Assembly: GCA_003599575.1 (NCBI GenBank)
Contig: QZKV01000163.1
Span: forward strand, 1-64,000
DNA: 64,000 nt
Direction of reading: 5' to 3'
DNA from: Desulfobacteraceae bacterium
GTDB taxonomy: Bacteria > Desulfobacterota > Desulfobacteria > Desulfobacterales > Desulfosarcinaceae
Below are positions 26,822 to 34,529 of this stretch, one piece after another. How positions within the stretch are numbered: the first letter of the stretch is position 1; each line of letters begins with the position of its first letter. The notes beneath the pieces were generated by a model, which saw only the letters and a list, made by a program, of their open reading frames with translations, was not told where the DNA came from and searched no databases. Made by a program: the position numbers and the translations under genes.

Positions 26822-27259
26822 ATGCGTTTCCGCATTCTCGTTCCGAAGTTCAAGTACCTGGAAGTCAAAGAACCGCCCTGCCCGCCCTTTAAAAAATTCA
26901 CATTTCCCACTGATGTTTACGAATCTTTCAGATTCCTGAAGGACGAACCCAAAGAGCACTTCATCACCCTCCACCTGAACGGATCGAATAAGCTGGTCTG
27001 CATCGATATCGTTTCGGTCGGTCTGGCCAATCGTTCATTGGTCCACCCCCGGGAAGTTTTCCAGTCGGCCCTGCTCTCTTCTGCATGCGCCTTAATTCTG
27101 CTCCACAACCACCCTTCCGGCGAAATTCAGCCTTCCCAGGATGATTTCGCAGTTACCCGGCAGCTAAAGGAGGCCGGGCTTGTAATGGGAATAAAGATTT
27201 TGGATCACGTCATTATCGGCGAGGGTTACTATTCATTCAATGAAAACGGTCATTTATAG
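26822..27259 (+). CDS. RadC-like JAB/MPN domain protein
   Basis: A 145-residue JAB-fold protein. The metal motif is readable as LLHNHPSGEIQPSQDD, with VHPREVFQ upstream and DHVIIGEG downstream. It lacks the N-terminal HhH of full-length RadC. Such short RadC copies are common on ICEs, plasmids and prophages. Their role is unproven. AAGGAGG precedes the ATG, unlike neighbouring phage genes. It heads a run of SD-led genes up to 28.6 kb. Confidence 0.85.
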   Translation: MRFRILVPKFKYLEVKEPPCPPFKKFTFPTDVYESFRFLKDEPKEHFITLHLNGSNKLVCIDIVSVGLANRSLVHPREVFQSALLSSACALILLHNHPSGEIQPSQDDFAVTRQLKEAGLVMGIKILDHVIIGEGYYSFNENGHL

Positions 27260-27268
27260 GAGGTAAAC

Positions 27269-28057
27269 ATGGAAGGATTATCCGTTAACAGAGGCACGAG
27301 CATTATCGGACTGGATGAACTTAAAGCATTTCCGGTCCCACTGGCAACCGCGACTTATACCCCGGTGCCGCATTACGATCTGTCGAGATCCATCCGGACT
27401 ATCGGCCAGGATATGCTTACCGGCTTCAACCTGATCAATGAGCAATACGCCGTGGCCCGGAATGGTAACCAGCTTTTCGCCCTCATTACCATGAGGGCCG
27501 ACAATTCCGAAATGGGATTGTCCATCGGTTTCCGGAACAGTTACGATAAATCGATGTCGATCGGGATCGCTATAGGCAGTCAAGTTTTTGTATGTGAAAA
27601 CCTGATGATGACCGGCGACATAACGGTCATGAAAAAGCATACCCCCAATGTGCTGGCCACGCTGGAAGAGGCAACGATCAGCACCCTGTACCGGGCGCAA
27701 TACACCTTTTCCAAGCTGGTGAAAGATTCCCAGCTTTTAAAGGCCAAGGGCATTTCCGATCAGCAGGCTTTCCAAATGCTCGGGATATTGTTCGGCCACG
27801 GAATCCTTTCATCTCGGCAGTTACCGGTTGCTCTGGAAGAATGGCAGAAACCCCGGCATCCGGATTTCCAACCACGGAACGCCTTCAGCCTTTACCAGGC
27901 ATGTACGGAGTCCTTGAAATCGAGTCCTCCGATCAATGTCATGGAGCGGCACATCAATCTTCACCGAACCATAATCAACGGCCAAGAAGTTTGGGGGAAT
28001 GATGAACCTGAAGATCCTGGAAATTCTAGCCAAGTCATGGGTAAGGCGCGGACTTAA
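27269..28057 (+). CDS. DUF932-like plasmid/phage protein
   Basis: A 262-residue protein resembling DUF932 (phage/plasmid-like TIGR03299) through the IGFRNSYDKSMSIGIAIGSQVF core and the following VCENLMMTGD. AGGAGG precedes the ATG. It lies 9 bp after the RadC-like gene, the usual pairing on mobile elements. Molecular role unknown. Confidence 0.75.
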   Translation: MEGLSVNRGTSIIGLDELKAFPVPLATATYTPVPHYDLSRSIRTIGQDMLTGFNLINEQYAVARNGNQLFALITMRADNSEMGLSIGFRNSYDKSMSIGIAIGSQVFVCENLMMTGDITVMKKHTPNVLATLEEATISTLYRAQYTFSKLVKDSQLLKAKGISDQQAFQMLGILFGHGILSSRQLPVALEEWQKPRHPDFQPRNAFSLYQACTESLKSSPPINVMERHINLHRTIINGQEVWGNDEPEDPGNSSQVMGKART

Positions 28058-28184
28058 AGCCCCCTGCCCTTATTGCGGCAGTGAATTGGAAATTAAACCC
28101 TCCGACTATCAGGTTACCTGCACCAGTTGCAATAAATACTCAGCTGCGGAAACCCTGATAATAGAGGCCATTAAAAATCGGTGA
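27999..28184 (+). CDS. small zinc-ribbon protein
   Basis: A 61-residue protein with CPYCGSEL and CTSCNKY, a four-cysteine zinc ribbon. GGGGGA lies just before two adjacent ATGs; either could be used. It overlaps the end of the DUF932 gene. Similar in plan to the next gene, so the two may be ancient duplicates. Confidence 0.7.
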   Translation: MMNLKILEILAKSWVRRGLKAPCPYCGSELEIKPSDYQVTCTSCNKYSAAETLIIEAIKNR

Positions 28185-28199
28185 ACAACAGGAGGGCAA

Positions 28200-28478
28200 A
28201 TGACCCTAAAGACGATTTTTCAGCAGGTGACCTATTGGTATGAGCGCGGCGGCTTCACCTATCATTGCCAGCGTTGCGGTGAAGATATGAAAATCACGCC
28301 GACCGCCAAAATCAGTCCGTGCCTTCATTGCGAAAGCACCTATTGGACTGACAACCTGATCCTAACGGCAATTAAGGAGGATTGCGAAAAAAGGAGGGTG
28401 CAAGATGCCATTAAAGCAAATCGGAAGTCTTTGGAAAAAGACCAAGGGAAAAAAGACATACCTGACGGGAGTTCTTGA
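28200..28478 (+). CDS. zinc-ribbon protein, paralogue-like
   Basis: A 92-residue protein with CQRCGEDM and CLHCEST. The N-terminal 60 residues follow the same layout as the preceding 61-residue protein (helix, ribbon, second CxxC, then an ILTAIK-like helix). A charged tail follows. GGAGGG precedes the ATG. Confidence 0.72.
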   Translation: MTLKTIFQQVTYWYERGGFTYHCQRCGEDMKITPTAKISPCLHCESTYWTDNLILTAIKEDCEKRRVQDAIKANRKSLEKDQGKKDIPDGSS

Positions 28479-28590
28479 CCTCGGTGCAATGGGGCAGGTA
28501 AATGTCGGGATTTTCCCGAATGATCAGAAGGAGGAAAACCAACCTGATTACCGGATCGTACGTTTTGAAGAAAACCAAAGAGGCGAATAA
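28405..28590 (+). CDS. DUF736-like small protein
   Basis: A 61-residue protein of the form IGSLWKKTKGKKTYLTGVLD ... VGIFPND ... PDYRIVRF, which resembles DUF736 proteins of conjugative elements. GGAGGG precedes the ATG. It overlaps the preceding gene by 74 bp in another frame and ends at an intrinsic terminator. Confidence 0.68.
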   Translation: MPLKQIGSLWKKTKGKKTYLTGVLDLGAMGQVNVGIFPNDQKEENQPDYRIVRFEENQRGE

Positions 28591-28606
28591 ACCAGCCTCT
28601 TTTTTT
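28577..28606 (+). terminator. intrinsic terminator after DUF736-like gene
   Basis: AAAGAGGC/GCCTCTTT stem with a 10-base loop and a seven-T run. It ends the SD-led RadC-DUF932 unit and overlaps the last codons of the final gene. Confidence 0.9.
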
Positions 28607-28621
28607 ATTTATCCACAGCTC

Positions 28622-28656
28622 AAACATATAGAAGATTTTATTTTTTCTATATGTTT
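28622..28656. promoter_or_regulatory. 12-bp inverted repeat, candidate operator
   Basis: AAACATATAGAA and TTCTATATGTTT are separated by 11 bases, 58 bases before a consensus promoter that drives an HTH protein gene. It could be the binding site of that protein. Confidence 0.5.
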
Positions 28657-28713
28657 AGAAAGTCATTTAATTTTTTAGCTTATTTAAGCTTTTATTTCTG
28701 GCTTATAGGTATA

Positions 28714-28741
28714 TTGACAGCTAGTATATATATGCTATAAT
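28714..28741 (+). promoter_or_regulatory. consensus promoter with extended -10
   Basis: TTGACA, 16 bases, TATAAT, with TGC before the -10. This is the strongest promoter I see in the window. It opens the early phage gene block. Confidence 0.8.
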
Positions 28742-28768
28742 TAAAGTATAAATAATTTAGTCACCTGT

Positions 28769-29029
28769 ATGCCAAAGCTATCACTTATAAAAGAAGTAAA
28801 AATCCACAAGGTTGATTTAAAGGCACTCTGCGAAAAAGCAAATATTTCCTTGCCAGAACTCGCTCGTCTTGCGGAAGTCAACTATGCCCACCTAAATCGC
28901 ATTAGCTTAGGGTATCATTCAATGAGCCTTGCTTATTGGAATAAGCTAAGAAATGCTTTAGATAAACAAAAATTAAAACAAAAAAATGCCCAAAACAAAA
29001 ATCATAAAAATCCTCAACCAAAAAATTGA
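28769..29029 (+). CDS. small HTH protein
   Basis: An 86-residue protein with a Cro/C1-type helix-turn-helix (LCEKANISLPELARLAEVNYAHLNRIS is spread over residues 20-46) and a basic Lys/Asn-rich tail. First gene after the consensus promoter. No ribosome site. Likely the regulator of the early block. A repressor role is inference. Confidence 0.72.
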   Translation: MPKLSLIKEVKIHKVDLKALCEKANISLPELARLAEVNYAHLNRISLGYHSMSLAYWNKLRNALDKQKLKQKNAQNKNHKNPQPKN

Positions 29030-29111
29030 TTGCCTGATAATCGCAGGCAAAACAAAATCCCCAGAATACAGACGCCTTACTCGCCTACATTACAAACTAA
29101 CCCACGCGTAA
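28986..29111 (+). CDS. 41-residue basic protein
   Basis: The frame MPKTKIIKILNQKIDCLIIAG... overlaps the tail of the HTH gene and ends 1 base before the next ATG. Spacing and codon style match the element's other tightly packed genes. Function unknown. Confidence 0.45.
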   Translation: MPKTKIIKILNQKIDCLIIAGKTKSPEYRRLTRLHYKLTHA

Positions 29112-29112
29112 T

Positions 29113-29307
29113 ATGCGACCAGTCAATTCAATCAAAATGCCCCTTAATCCAATAGAGGCGGAACACGCTCGACAAAAAAAACACATCACGCCGGAGCTTT
29201 GTCCCCACCACAAAAGGTTTCATGAAGCAGTAGACATCACCAATCCTTTAATTGACGAGATCGAAAGCCACATCCTTTGTACAGCCTGTAATACAATAAT
29301 AGAATAA
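29113..29307 (+). CDS. small Cys/His protein
   Basis: A 64-residue protein with CPHHKRFH and CTACN, a possible zinc site. The start might be the second Met (MPLNPIEAEH). No ribosome site. Unknown. Confidence 0.55.
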   Translation: MRPVNSIKMPLNPIEAEHARQKKHITPELCPHHKRFHEAVDITNPLIDEIESHILCTACNTIIE

Positions 29308-29311
29308 AAAT

Positions 29312-29464
29312 ATGTCAGCATGTTTCGACCCCAAAAAAGGAATAGTCGGCAAACCAGTTGAATGGAAACCGCTATTCAAAGATCAAAACGACTTTCTCGG
29401 CTGGGTGATGAACACTAAGCCATTCGAGGAGCCGAAAGTTAAAAAAGTAGATATAACTAAGTAA
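29312..29464 (+). CDS. 50-residue hypothetical protein
   Basis: The frame MSACFDPKKGIVGKPVEWKP... is packed 4 bases after the previous stop and 10 bases before the next ATG, with the local AATATG start context. No domain recognised. Confidence 0.5.
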   Translation: MSACFDPKKGIVGKPVEWKPLFKDQNDFLGWVMNTKPFEEPKVKKVDITK

Positions 29465-29474
29465 CAATAAATTT

Positions 29475-30053
29475 ATGGAAAACACATTTCTTCCCCAGAG
29501 CTATGAACCGCCCGTAAGCGGTGGCAAGTATTTCAAACTAACAGACGGCGAAAACAGATTCAGAGTGCTTAGCTCCGCTATTGTCGGCTGGCTTGATTGG
29601 GACGACAAAACCCCAGTCCGAACCAAGGAACAGCCGGAAGCGCCGATCGATCCAAGCAAACCCGCCAAACATTTCTGGGCTTTCGTGGTCTGGGACTACA
29701 AGGGTGAAGCTGTGAAGATATTAGAGGTTACGCAAGTCGGCATTCGCAACGCCATAATGAATTTAGTCAAAAGCGCCGATTGGGGAGATCCCAAGAATTA
29801 CGACATTATTGTCACCAGAAAAGGCAAGGCGCTTGATACCGAATACAGCGTGGCGCCAGTACCGCCAAGACCGCTTGATCAGGCTATTGTCGAACTGTAT
29901 CAGAGCATGAATATCGACCTGAACAAACTGTACGAAAACGGCGATCCTTTCGCAGGTGCTCCAGTGACAGCCGAACAAATAGCCAAAGAACAGGCCGAAA
30001 TCGACAGGGAGAAGACAGGCGGAATTGACGTTAATCAAGTCCCTATGGGTTAG
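29475..30053 (+). CDS. putative phage ssDNA-binding protein
   Basis: A 192-residue protein with an OB-like N-terminal part (GGKYFKLTDGENRFRVLS) and WGDPKNYDIIVTRKGK. An acidic, flexible C-terminal tail follows. The layout resembles gp32-type single-strand DNA-binding proteins found near recombination genes. It precedes a NinB-like gene, separated by a 10-bp hairpin. Confidence 0.6.
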   Translation: MENTFLPQSYEPPVSGGKYFKLTDGENRFRVLSSAIVGWLDWDDKTPVRTKEQPEAPIDPSKPAKHFWAFVVWDYKGEAVKILEVTQVGIRNAIMNLVKSADWGDPKNYDIIVTRKGKALDTEYSVAPVPPRPLDQAIVELYQSMNIDLNKLYENGDPFAGAPVTAEQIAKEQAEIDREKTGGIDVNQVPMG

Positions 30054-30063
30054 TGGCTGATAT

Positions 30064-30092
30064 ACACAACTGGTTTCTAGTCCCAGTTGTGT
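30064..30092 (+). terminator. 10-bp hairpin, possible attenuator
   Basis: ACACAACTGG/CCAGTTGTGT with a 9-base loop, just after the ssDNA-binding-like gene. There is no strong U-run, so it may attenuate or protect the 3' end. Confidence 0.45.
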
Positions 30093-30108
30093 AATTAGAA
30101 ACAAACCT

Positions 30109-30552
30109 ATGTATTATTTAAAAGCCAAAGTTGAAAACGGCAAATTACATCTTCCCAATAGTTTATATCTTAAAGGGATATTGAAATTTTATGAGGGTAA
30201 GGAAATCAGTATTGAAATAAAGAAGTACCGCAAAACTCGTACTACGCAGCAAAACAAAGCCCTCCACCTCTGGTTTACTCAATTAGCCAACGAACTTAAC
30301 GACAACGGCTGTGATATGCGCCAGGTAATCAGCCAGGCCGTAGACATACCATGGTCGCCCTATACGATCAAGGAGCACCTGTTCCGGCCAACAATGAAAA
30401 CCATGTTCGGCTACAAAAGCACCAGACTGCTCAAAACAAACGAAATTGATAAAATATTTGATGTTATCAGTAAGGCGATAGGCGAGCGGACAGGCCTTTT
30501 TATCCCTTTTCCGAGTGTAGAAACGCTCATGCAAGAGGAATTAGAAAACTAA
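30109..30552 (+). CDS. NinB-like recombination protein
   Basis: A 147-residue protein. The NinB-type core RTTQQNKALHLWFTQLANEL is followed by DIPWSPYTIKEHLFRP and TMFGYKSTRLL. NinB (lambda Orf) proteins assist RecFOR-type recombination by binding single-stranded DNA. The upstream ssDNA-binding-like gene supports this. No ribosome site. Confidence 0.75.
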   Translation: MYYLKAKVENGKLHLPNSLYLKGILKFYEGKEISIEIKKYRKTRTTQQNKALHLWFTQLANELNDNGCDMRQVISQAVDIPWSPYTIKEHLFRPTMKTMFGYKSTRLLKTNEIDKIFDVISKAIGERTGLFIPFPSVETLMQEELEN

Positions 30553-30563
30553 AATAAAAACAC

Positions 30564-31076
30564 ATGAAAACCCAAACAAAAGACCTTAAAATCCTAATCT
30601 GGCTTATTCTATTCACTGCCCTAATCGGCTTTTACGCCAAACACAATGTAATCAAACCGGCAGAAGCCAACGCCCCAAATGACGCGATCAATTACAGATT
30701 ACCGTTTAATGACGATAAGGAAATGACCGACAAAGATATAATTTACGCAGTAGCGATGAGGGAGTGTTACGCTCACGGTTACGGAAAACTATGCAGAAAC
30801 GATCTGATGGGTATAGCGAATAAAGAATCAAAATTTGACTGTACGGCCAACGGAGACTTCGGCGCTTCACACGGCTGTTTCCAGATCCATTTAGGTTATC
30901 ACCCTGAAATAACCCAGGAGGAAGCAAGAGACCCCGAATTTGCCACAAAATGGACTTTTAAGAGGCTTTTGCACTATGGATACCCCGAATATCGTTCTTA
31001 CGCCATAATGCGTCATAACGGCACGCCAGGGACTGAAAAAACACTATCCTATTTAGAAGCAGTGAATAATTATTAG
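30564..31076 (+). CDS. membrane-anchored lysozyme/transglycosylase-like protein
   Basis: A 170-residue protein. One N-terminal hydrophobic helix (ILIWLILFTALIGFYA) is followed by a lysozyme-like core (MGIANKESKFDC, GASHGCFQIH) with the catalytic Glu in NKES. It could be a signal-anchor endolysin or a virion muramidase. It lies far from the M23/holin lysis genes at 55.8-56.7 kb. Confidence 0.68.
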   Translation: MKTQTKDLKILIWLILFTALIGFYAKHNVIKPAEANAPNDAINYRLPFNDDKEMTDKDIIYAVAMRECYAHGYGKLCRNDLMGIANKESKFDCTANGDFGASHGCFQIHLGYHPEITQEEARDPEFATKWTFKRLLHYGYPEYRSYAIMRHNGTPGTEKTLSYLEAVNNY

Positions 31077-31159
31077 ATATCTCGGCTGCCCTTATCCTCC
31101 ACAGGACGGGATTGCGACCCAATTTTAAGCGGCCACTCGATTATTATTAGATTATAAAT

Positions 31160-31441
31160 ATGGAAAAAGAAATTTGTATTTGTGCCGCAGTAAGAGCGAA
31201 CGGAAAAGTATGGCTGGGACATAGGCACAATAACTGCCTAGAGGCTATGAGAGATGAATTGTCTTATGCAATGAACAGGCAGCAAATTGGTAAATTAGAC
31301 GTAGAGCAGGGCTTCGTAACATCTAAAAACAGGTATGTCAGCAGGGAGGAGGGAAGGAGCTTGCAAGAGGCAGCTGGTATAAAATCAGCCGGCAAGGATG
31401 GCTACCGGGGGAACACTCTTTACAGCGAAGATTTATATTAA
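31160..31441 (+). CDS. conserved phage hypothetical protein
   Basis: A 93-residue protein with a recurrent phage pattern: WLGHRHNNCLEAM, EQGFVTSKNRYVSREEG and a LYSEDLY C-terminus. This family occurs widely in phages without a known function. Start context AATATG, no ribosome site. Confidence 0.75.
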   Translation: MEKEICICAAVRANGKVWLGHRHNNCLEAMRDELSYAMNRQQIGKLDVEQGFVTSKNRYVSREEGRSLQEAAGIKSAGKDGYRGNTLYSEDLY

Positions 31442-31486
31442 ATAACCATTTAGCAGTCTCCCCGCTTGTCCTGCCGAACTGAATGT

Positions 31487-31651
31487 ATGTGCTTGATCGT
31501 ATGCTGCCACCGCTGCGGAATCTGCGGCCCGTGGTACTGTTTCGAGGAGGATGAGGAAAGGGAGTATATTTGTAAATTGTGCAAAAAAACCTATGCAAGT
31601 CAAATTAATCATCGACCACCAAGACCTGGAAATCCTGAAGCCGATCATTGA
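31487..31651 (+). CDS. small zinc-finger protein (uncertain)
   Basis: A 54-residue Cys-rich frame (CCHRCGICG then CKLCKKTY). It overlaps the next gene by 59 bp. The paired CxxC sites favour a real zinc ribbon. The start could be 21 bases upstream. Confidence 0.45.
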   Translation: MCLIVCCHRCGICGPWYCFEEDEEREYICKLCKKTYASQINHRPPRPGNPEADH

Positions 31652-31751
31652 CGAACACCGTTTTGATCCGAAGTGGAGCCGGATCGTCAAGGCTTATGGC
31701 GCGGCCGTGAAAGAGTACGGGAAACTTTTAATCGCTAAATCTTTAAAATAA
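31593..31751 (+). CDS. small hypothetical protein
   Basis: A 52-residue frame starting MQVKLIIDHQDLEILKP. A longer in-frame start exists 42 bases upstream, but the CCTATGC context matches neighbouring starts. Unknown function. Confidence 0.5.
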   Translation: MQVKLIIDHQDLEILKPIIDEHRFDPKWSRIVKAYGAAVKEYGKLLIAKSLK

Positions 31752-31755
31752 CCCT

Positions 31756-31944
31756 ATGCGCACCCTCTCCAAAAAAGACCGGATATTGAAACTTCTTTTG
31801 ACCGGCCGCAAAGTCCATATGAGGACACTGAATAAAATTGGTTATCGCTATGGTGGCCGGCTTGATGAATTACGCGAGCAAGGCTACAAGATTGAAACTA
31901 TACGCGTAAAGGGCAGCGAGTTTGTCTATCGGTTAATCCAATAA
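31756..31944 (+). CDS. small winged-helix-like DNA-binding protein
   Basis: A 62-residue basic protein. RILKLLLTGRKVHMRTLNKI, then YRYGGRLDELREQGYKIET, matches the small phage HTH proteins that end in a beta-wing. Probably a local regulator. It precedes a structured intergenic region. Confidence 0.62.
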   Translation: MRTLSKKDRILKLLLTGRKVHMRTLNKIGYRYGGRLDELREQGYKIETIRVKGSEFVYRLIQ

Positions 31945-31950
31945 AAATGT

Positions 31951-31969
31951 AGTTGCCTGGCCGGCAACT
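31951..31969 (+). terminator. small hairpin after HTH gene
   Basis: AGTTGCC/GGCAACT with a 5-base loop, followed by TTCCT. A weak candidate terminator or RNA hairpin at the end of the small-gene block. Confidence 0.35.
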
Positions 31970-32038
31970 TTCCTAAGTTGAACTGGCAGAGTAGAATAGT
32001 TTGTCTAACAAATCAGCCCTTAATATCACTCGTCTCCC

Positions 32039-32141
32039 ATTGTAGCATCACCCCAACCACTGTAAAGGCGATGGAAAAGTCTGCGCTCCGCTCCGACTTT
32101 ACCACACCTTGACAGCGGCCGGGGTCCCCGATGCTATCAAT
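32039..32141 (+). ncRNA. structured intergenic element upstream of ParB-like gene
   Basis: ATTGTAGCATC pairs with GATGCTATCAAT (11 bp, one bulge). Inside, ACCCC pairs with GGGGT and GTAAAG with CTTTAC, or alternatively AAAGTC with GACTTT. No ORF crosses the region. It lies 60 bases before the ParB-like start, so an RNA, a leader control or a DNA partition site are all possible. Confidence 0.45.
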
Positions 32142-32201
32142 TGGTCGAGAGCGATATTAAGCGGCTCTGTCCTCTCATATAATTAATTCCGCATAAAAAT
32201 T

Positions 32202-33635
32202 ATGAAACTACAAAACATCTCTGTTTCGCAGGCGTATGCCTCTGAAACAAACCCACGAGGCAACGACTTCAACGGCCCTGCCCTTGATGACCTTGTGGCA
32301 AGCGTAAAGGAAAAAGGCGTTTTAGTTCCCATCATTGTCAGGCCAAACAAAAAAGACGACAAGCTTTATGAAGTGGTGGCCGGCAACCGTCGTTTCACCG
32401 CAGCACAGAAAGCCGGCTTAGAGGAGATCCCGGCAAGGGTCGAGGAGATGAGCGATGAAGAAGCCAAAGAGGTCCAAATCATCGAGAACCTACAGCGCGA
32501 GGACGTTCATCCGATCGAGGAGGGAACGGCCTACCGGAATCTAATCGAAAATTCAAAATATGACGTAAAAACAATCGCGGCCCGGGTCGGCAAAAGCGAA
32601 CAGTATGTGCGGTATCGATTGTTCCTGACCAACCTGACGGAAAAGGCGGCTCAAGCTTACAGGAACGGAAAATTCAATGACGGGTATGCCGTAGAGATCG
32701 CGAAATTGTCACCGGATAACCAGAATCAAACCGTAACGAAGCTGACCAACTCGCACGAGTATAATCCTATTAGGACTTTGAAGGAGTTGAAAGAGTACAT
32801 CAAAGAAAAGTTCTATGACGTTTTGAGCTTCCAGCCTTGGCTGAAAAATGAGGAGGCGAACAAAGCGATCGGGCCGTGCAAATTCTGCCCGCCGAATAAT
32901 CCCACCTTGTTTGGGGATGTGAAGGAAGGTGCCTGCACTTCGACTAAATGCTGGGAGTACAAAATGCAAAAATACATCGATTTCATAGTCAATAGCTCGG
33001 AACCGCGCATGACTAAAGTCGCTTCCCATTATGGTGTTAGCGCCGAACTGCAAAAGCAGAAGGTACTTACCAACGGACAATACGAGGAGGTTAAGAAAAA
33101 TGGCCACTGCAAGTTCACCCGGGATGCGATTATCGTCGATGGCGAAGGTATGGGAAAAATAATTCAGATCTGCACCACGAAATCTTGCAAAAAGCACCAT
33201 CCTTGCGAAACCAATTATGAACCTACCCCGGAAGAAAAAGAAATGCGGAAAGTAGAGCGCGCAAAAGAATTGGCCAAGGCGAAGAAGAAGAAGGCCAAGG
33301 AGGACAAGCAAATATTGGATGCACTTGAAAAGGTCAATTATCCAATAAAGACAAATGAGATCGATATCATTTTAGACCTTCTGCTATGCCGGTCATACGT
33401 GGACGAGATCTTAAAAAATATCTGTCAACGTCACGGATGGGACCCTGTTGTTGAAGTTCAGAAAAGTTACATGGATTCGAACAAAGAGAGGAATGTAAGA
33501 AATTGGGAAAAGACGGCGAGACAAAAATATGTCGAAATGACCGACAATGAAAAGATGAAATTGATTTTCGAAATCATGCTTCAAAATGTCTGGGATGAAC
33601 CGCGCAAGAAAGCTATCAAAGCATTGACAAAGTAG
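32202..33635 (+). CDS. ParB/Spo0J-like protein with Cys-rich C-terminus
   Basis: A 477-residue protein. The ParB N-terminal CTPase-like domain is visible (VVAGNRRFTAAQKAG; ENLQREDVHPIEEGTAY) and then a KorB/HTH segment (IAARVGKSEQYVRYRLFL). The C-terminal half is not ParB-like. It is Lys/Glu-rich and has cysteine clusters (CKFCPPNN, CTSTKCW, CTTKSCKKHHPC). It could serve partition together with the ParA at 23 kb, or act as a transcription or nuclease factor. No ribosome site. Confidence 0.8.
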   Translation: MKLQNISVSQAYASETNPRGNDFNGPALDDLVASVKEKGVLVPIIVRPNKKDDKLYEVVAGNRRFTAAQKAGLEEIPARVEEMSDEEAKEVQIIENLQREDVHPIEEGTAYRNLIENSKYDVKTIAARVGKSEQYVRYRLFLTNLTEKAAQAYRNGKFNDGYAVEIAKLSPDNQNQTVTKLTNSHEYNPIRTLKELKEYIKEKFYDVLSFQPWLKNEEANKAIGPCKFCPPNNPTLFGDVKEGACTSTKCWEYKMQKYIDFIVNSSEPRMTKVASHYGVSAELQKQKVLTNGQYEEVKKNGHCKFTRDAIIVDGEGMGKIIQICTTKSCKKHHPCETNYEPTPEEKEMRKVERAKELAKAKKKKAKEDKQILDALEKVNYPIKTNEIDIILDLLLCRSYVDEILKNICQRHGWDPVVEVQKSYMDSNKERNVRNWEKTARQKYVEMTDNEKMKLIFEIMLQNVWDEPRKKAIKALTK

Positions 33636-33701
33636 GAACGAATTTCAGTTAATTCAATCATGGGGGATAGGCCTTAACCGGCTTATCCCCTCTTTTTATT
33701 T

Positions 33702-34391
33702 ATGCGTAACCAAAAAATTAAGGAGATAATCAATTACCTTACAAAAATCACATGCAGAGGCTACAGCAATCATGACGTATTCGAGGACTGGCTGGATCTG
33801 ATGATTTATGCGCTCATGAGGAATGATGAGAAATATCTGAAAGTGGTTGGCAGGTACAAGAACGAGGGCGAAATAGGTCGGCGTGAAATTGATCACTTCG
33901 CTTGTGCATTTGGGGCTTTGATGCAGGGCATGGCGACTGAGAATGAAGAGCTGTTAGGTTTGATTTATCAGGAATGGAATATCCAGAACAAATATGTCGG
34001 TCAGTATTTTACGCCGCCCCAGATTGCGAAACTGATGGCGCAAATAACTAATCCGAAAGGCAGGATATTGGACCCGACATGCGGATCGGGGATCATGTTG
34101 GTGGAATCGGCCAAGGCGATGAGTTACAAGGATTGCTCGGAAGCGGTTTTTGTGGGTCAGGACCTGGACCCGACGTGCGTTAAGATGTGCGCTTTGAATA
34201 TGACATTTTTTAATCTCAACGGTTATGTTGTGCAGGGAAACACTTTGGCGGTGGAAGTGAACTGGGGATATCGTACTATCAGAAGCGTGTATGGCGGAGC
34301 GATCAGAGATTTGACCGATGACGAAATTCAGATGTTGAAGCCGTCCATCCGGGAGGCGATGAAAGAGCCGGAACAGATGACCCTTATATAG
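33702..34391 (+). CDS. minimal N-6 DNA methylase-like protein
   Basis: A 229-residue protein with the HsdM-like GQYFTPPQIAKLMA and SAM motif DPTCGSG. After VVQGNTLAVE the usual NPPY/NPPF catalytic motif is missing and the protein ends about 40 residues later. It may be a SAM-binding accessory factor or an inactive methylase. Several phage homologues share this short form, by my recollection. No ribosome site. Confidence 0.7.
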   Translation: MRNQKIKEIINYLTKITCRGYSNHDVFEDWLDLMIYALMRNDEKYLKVVGRYKNEGEIGRREIDHFACAFGALMQGMATENEELLGLIYQEWNIQNKYVGQYFTPPQIAKLMAQITNPKGRILDPTCGSGIMLVESAKAMSYKDCSEAVFVGQDLDPTCVKMCALNMTFFNLNGYVVQGNTLAVEVNWGYRTIRSVYGGAIRDLTDDEIQMLKPSIREAMKEPEQMTLI

Positions 34392-34529
34392 GGTTGTCTT
34401 TTAAGCCCCAGACCCTCCCTAAAAAACGGACCTATCGCAGCCACATCAAAAACCTTTCAATCCATTGATATTTTTGATATGTCCGCTACAGGTCCGATAA
34501 AAGCCCGCTTTTATACGGAGGTATAAAAA

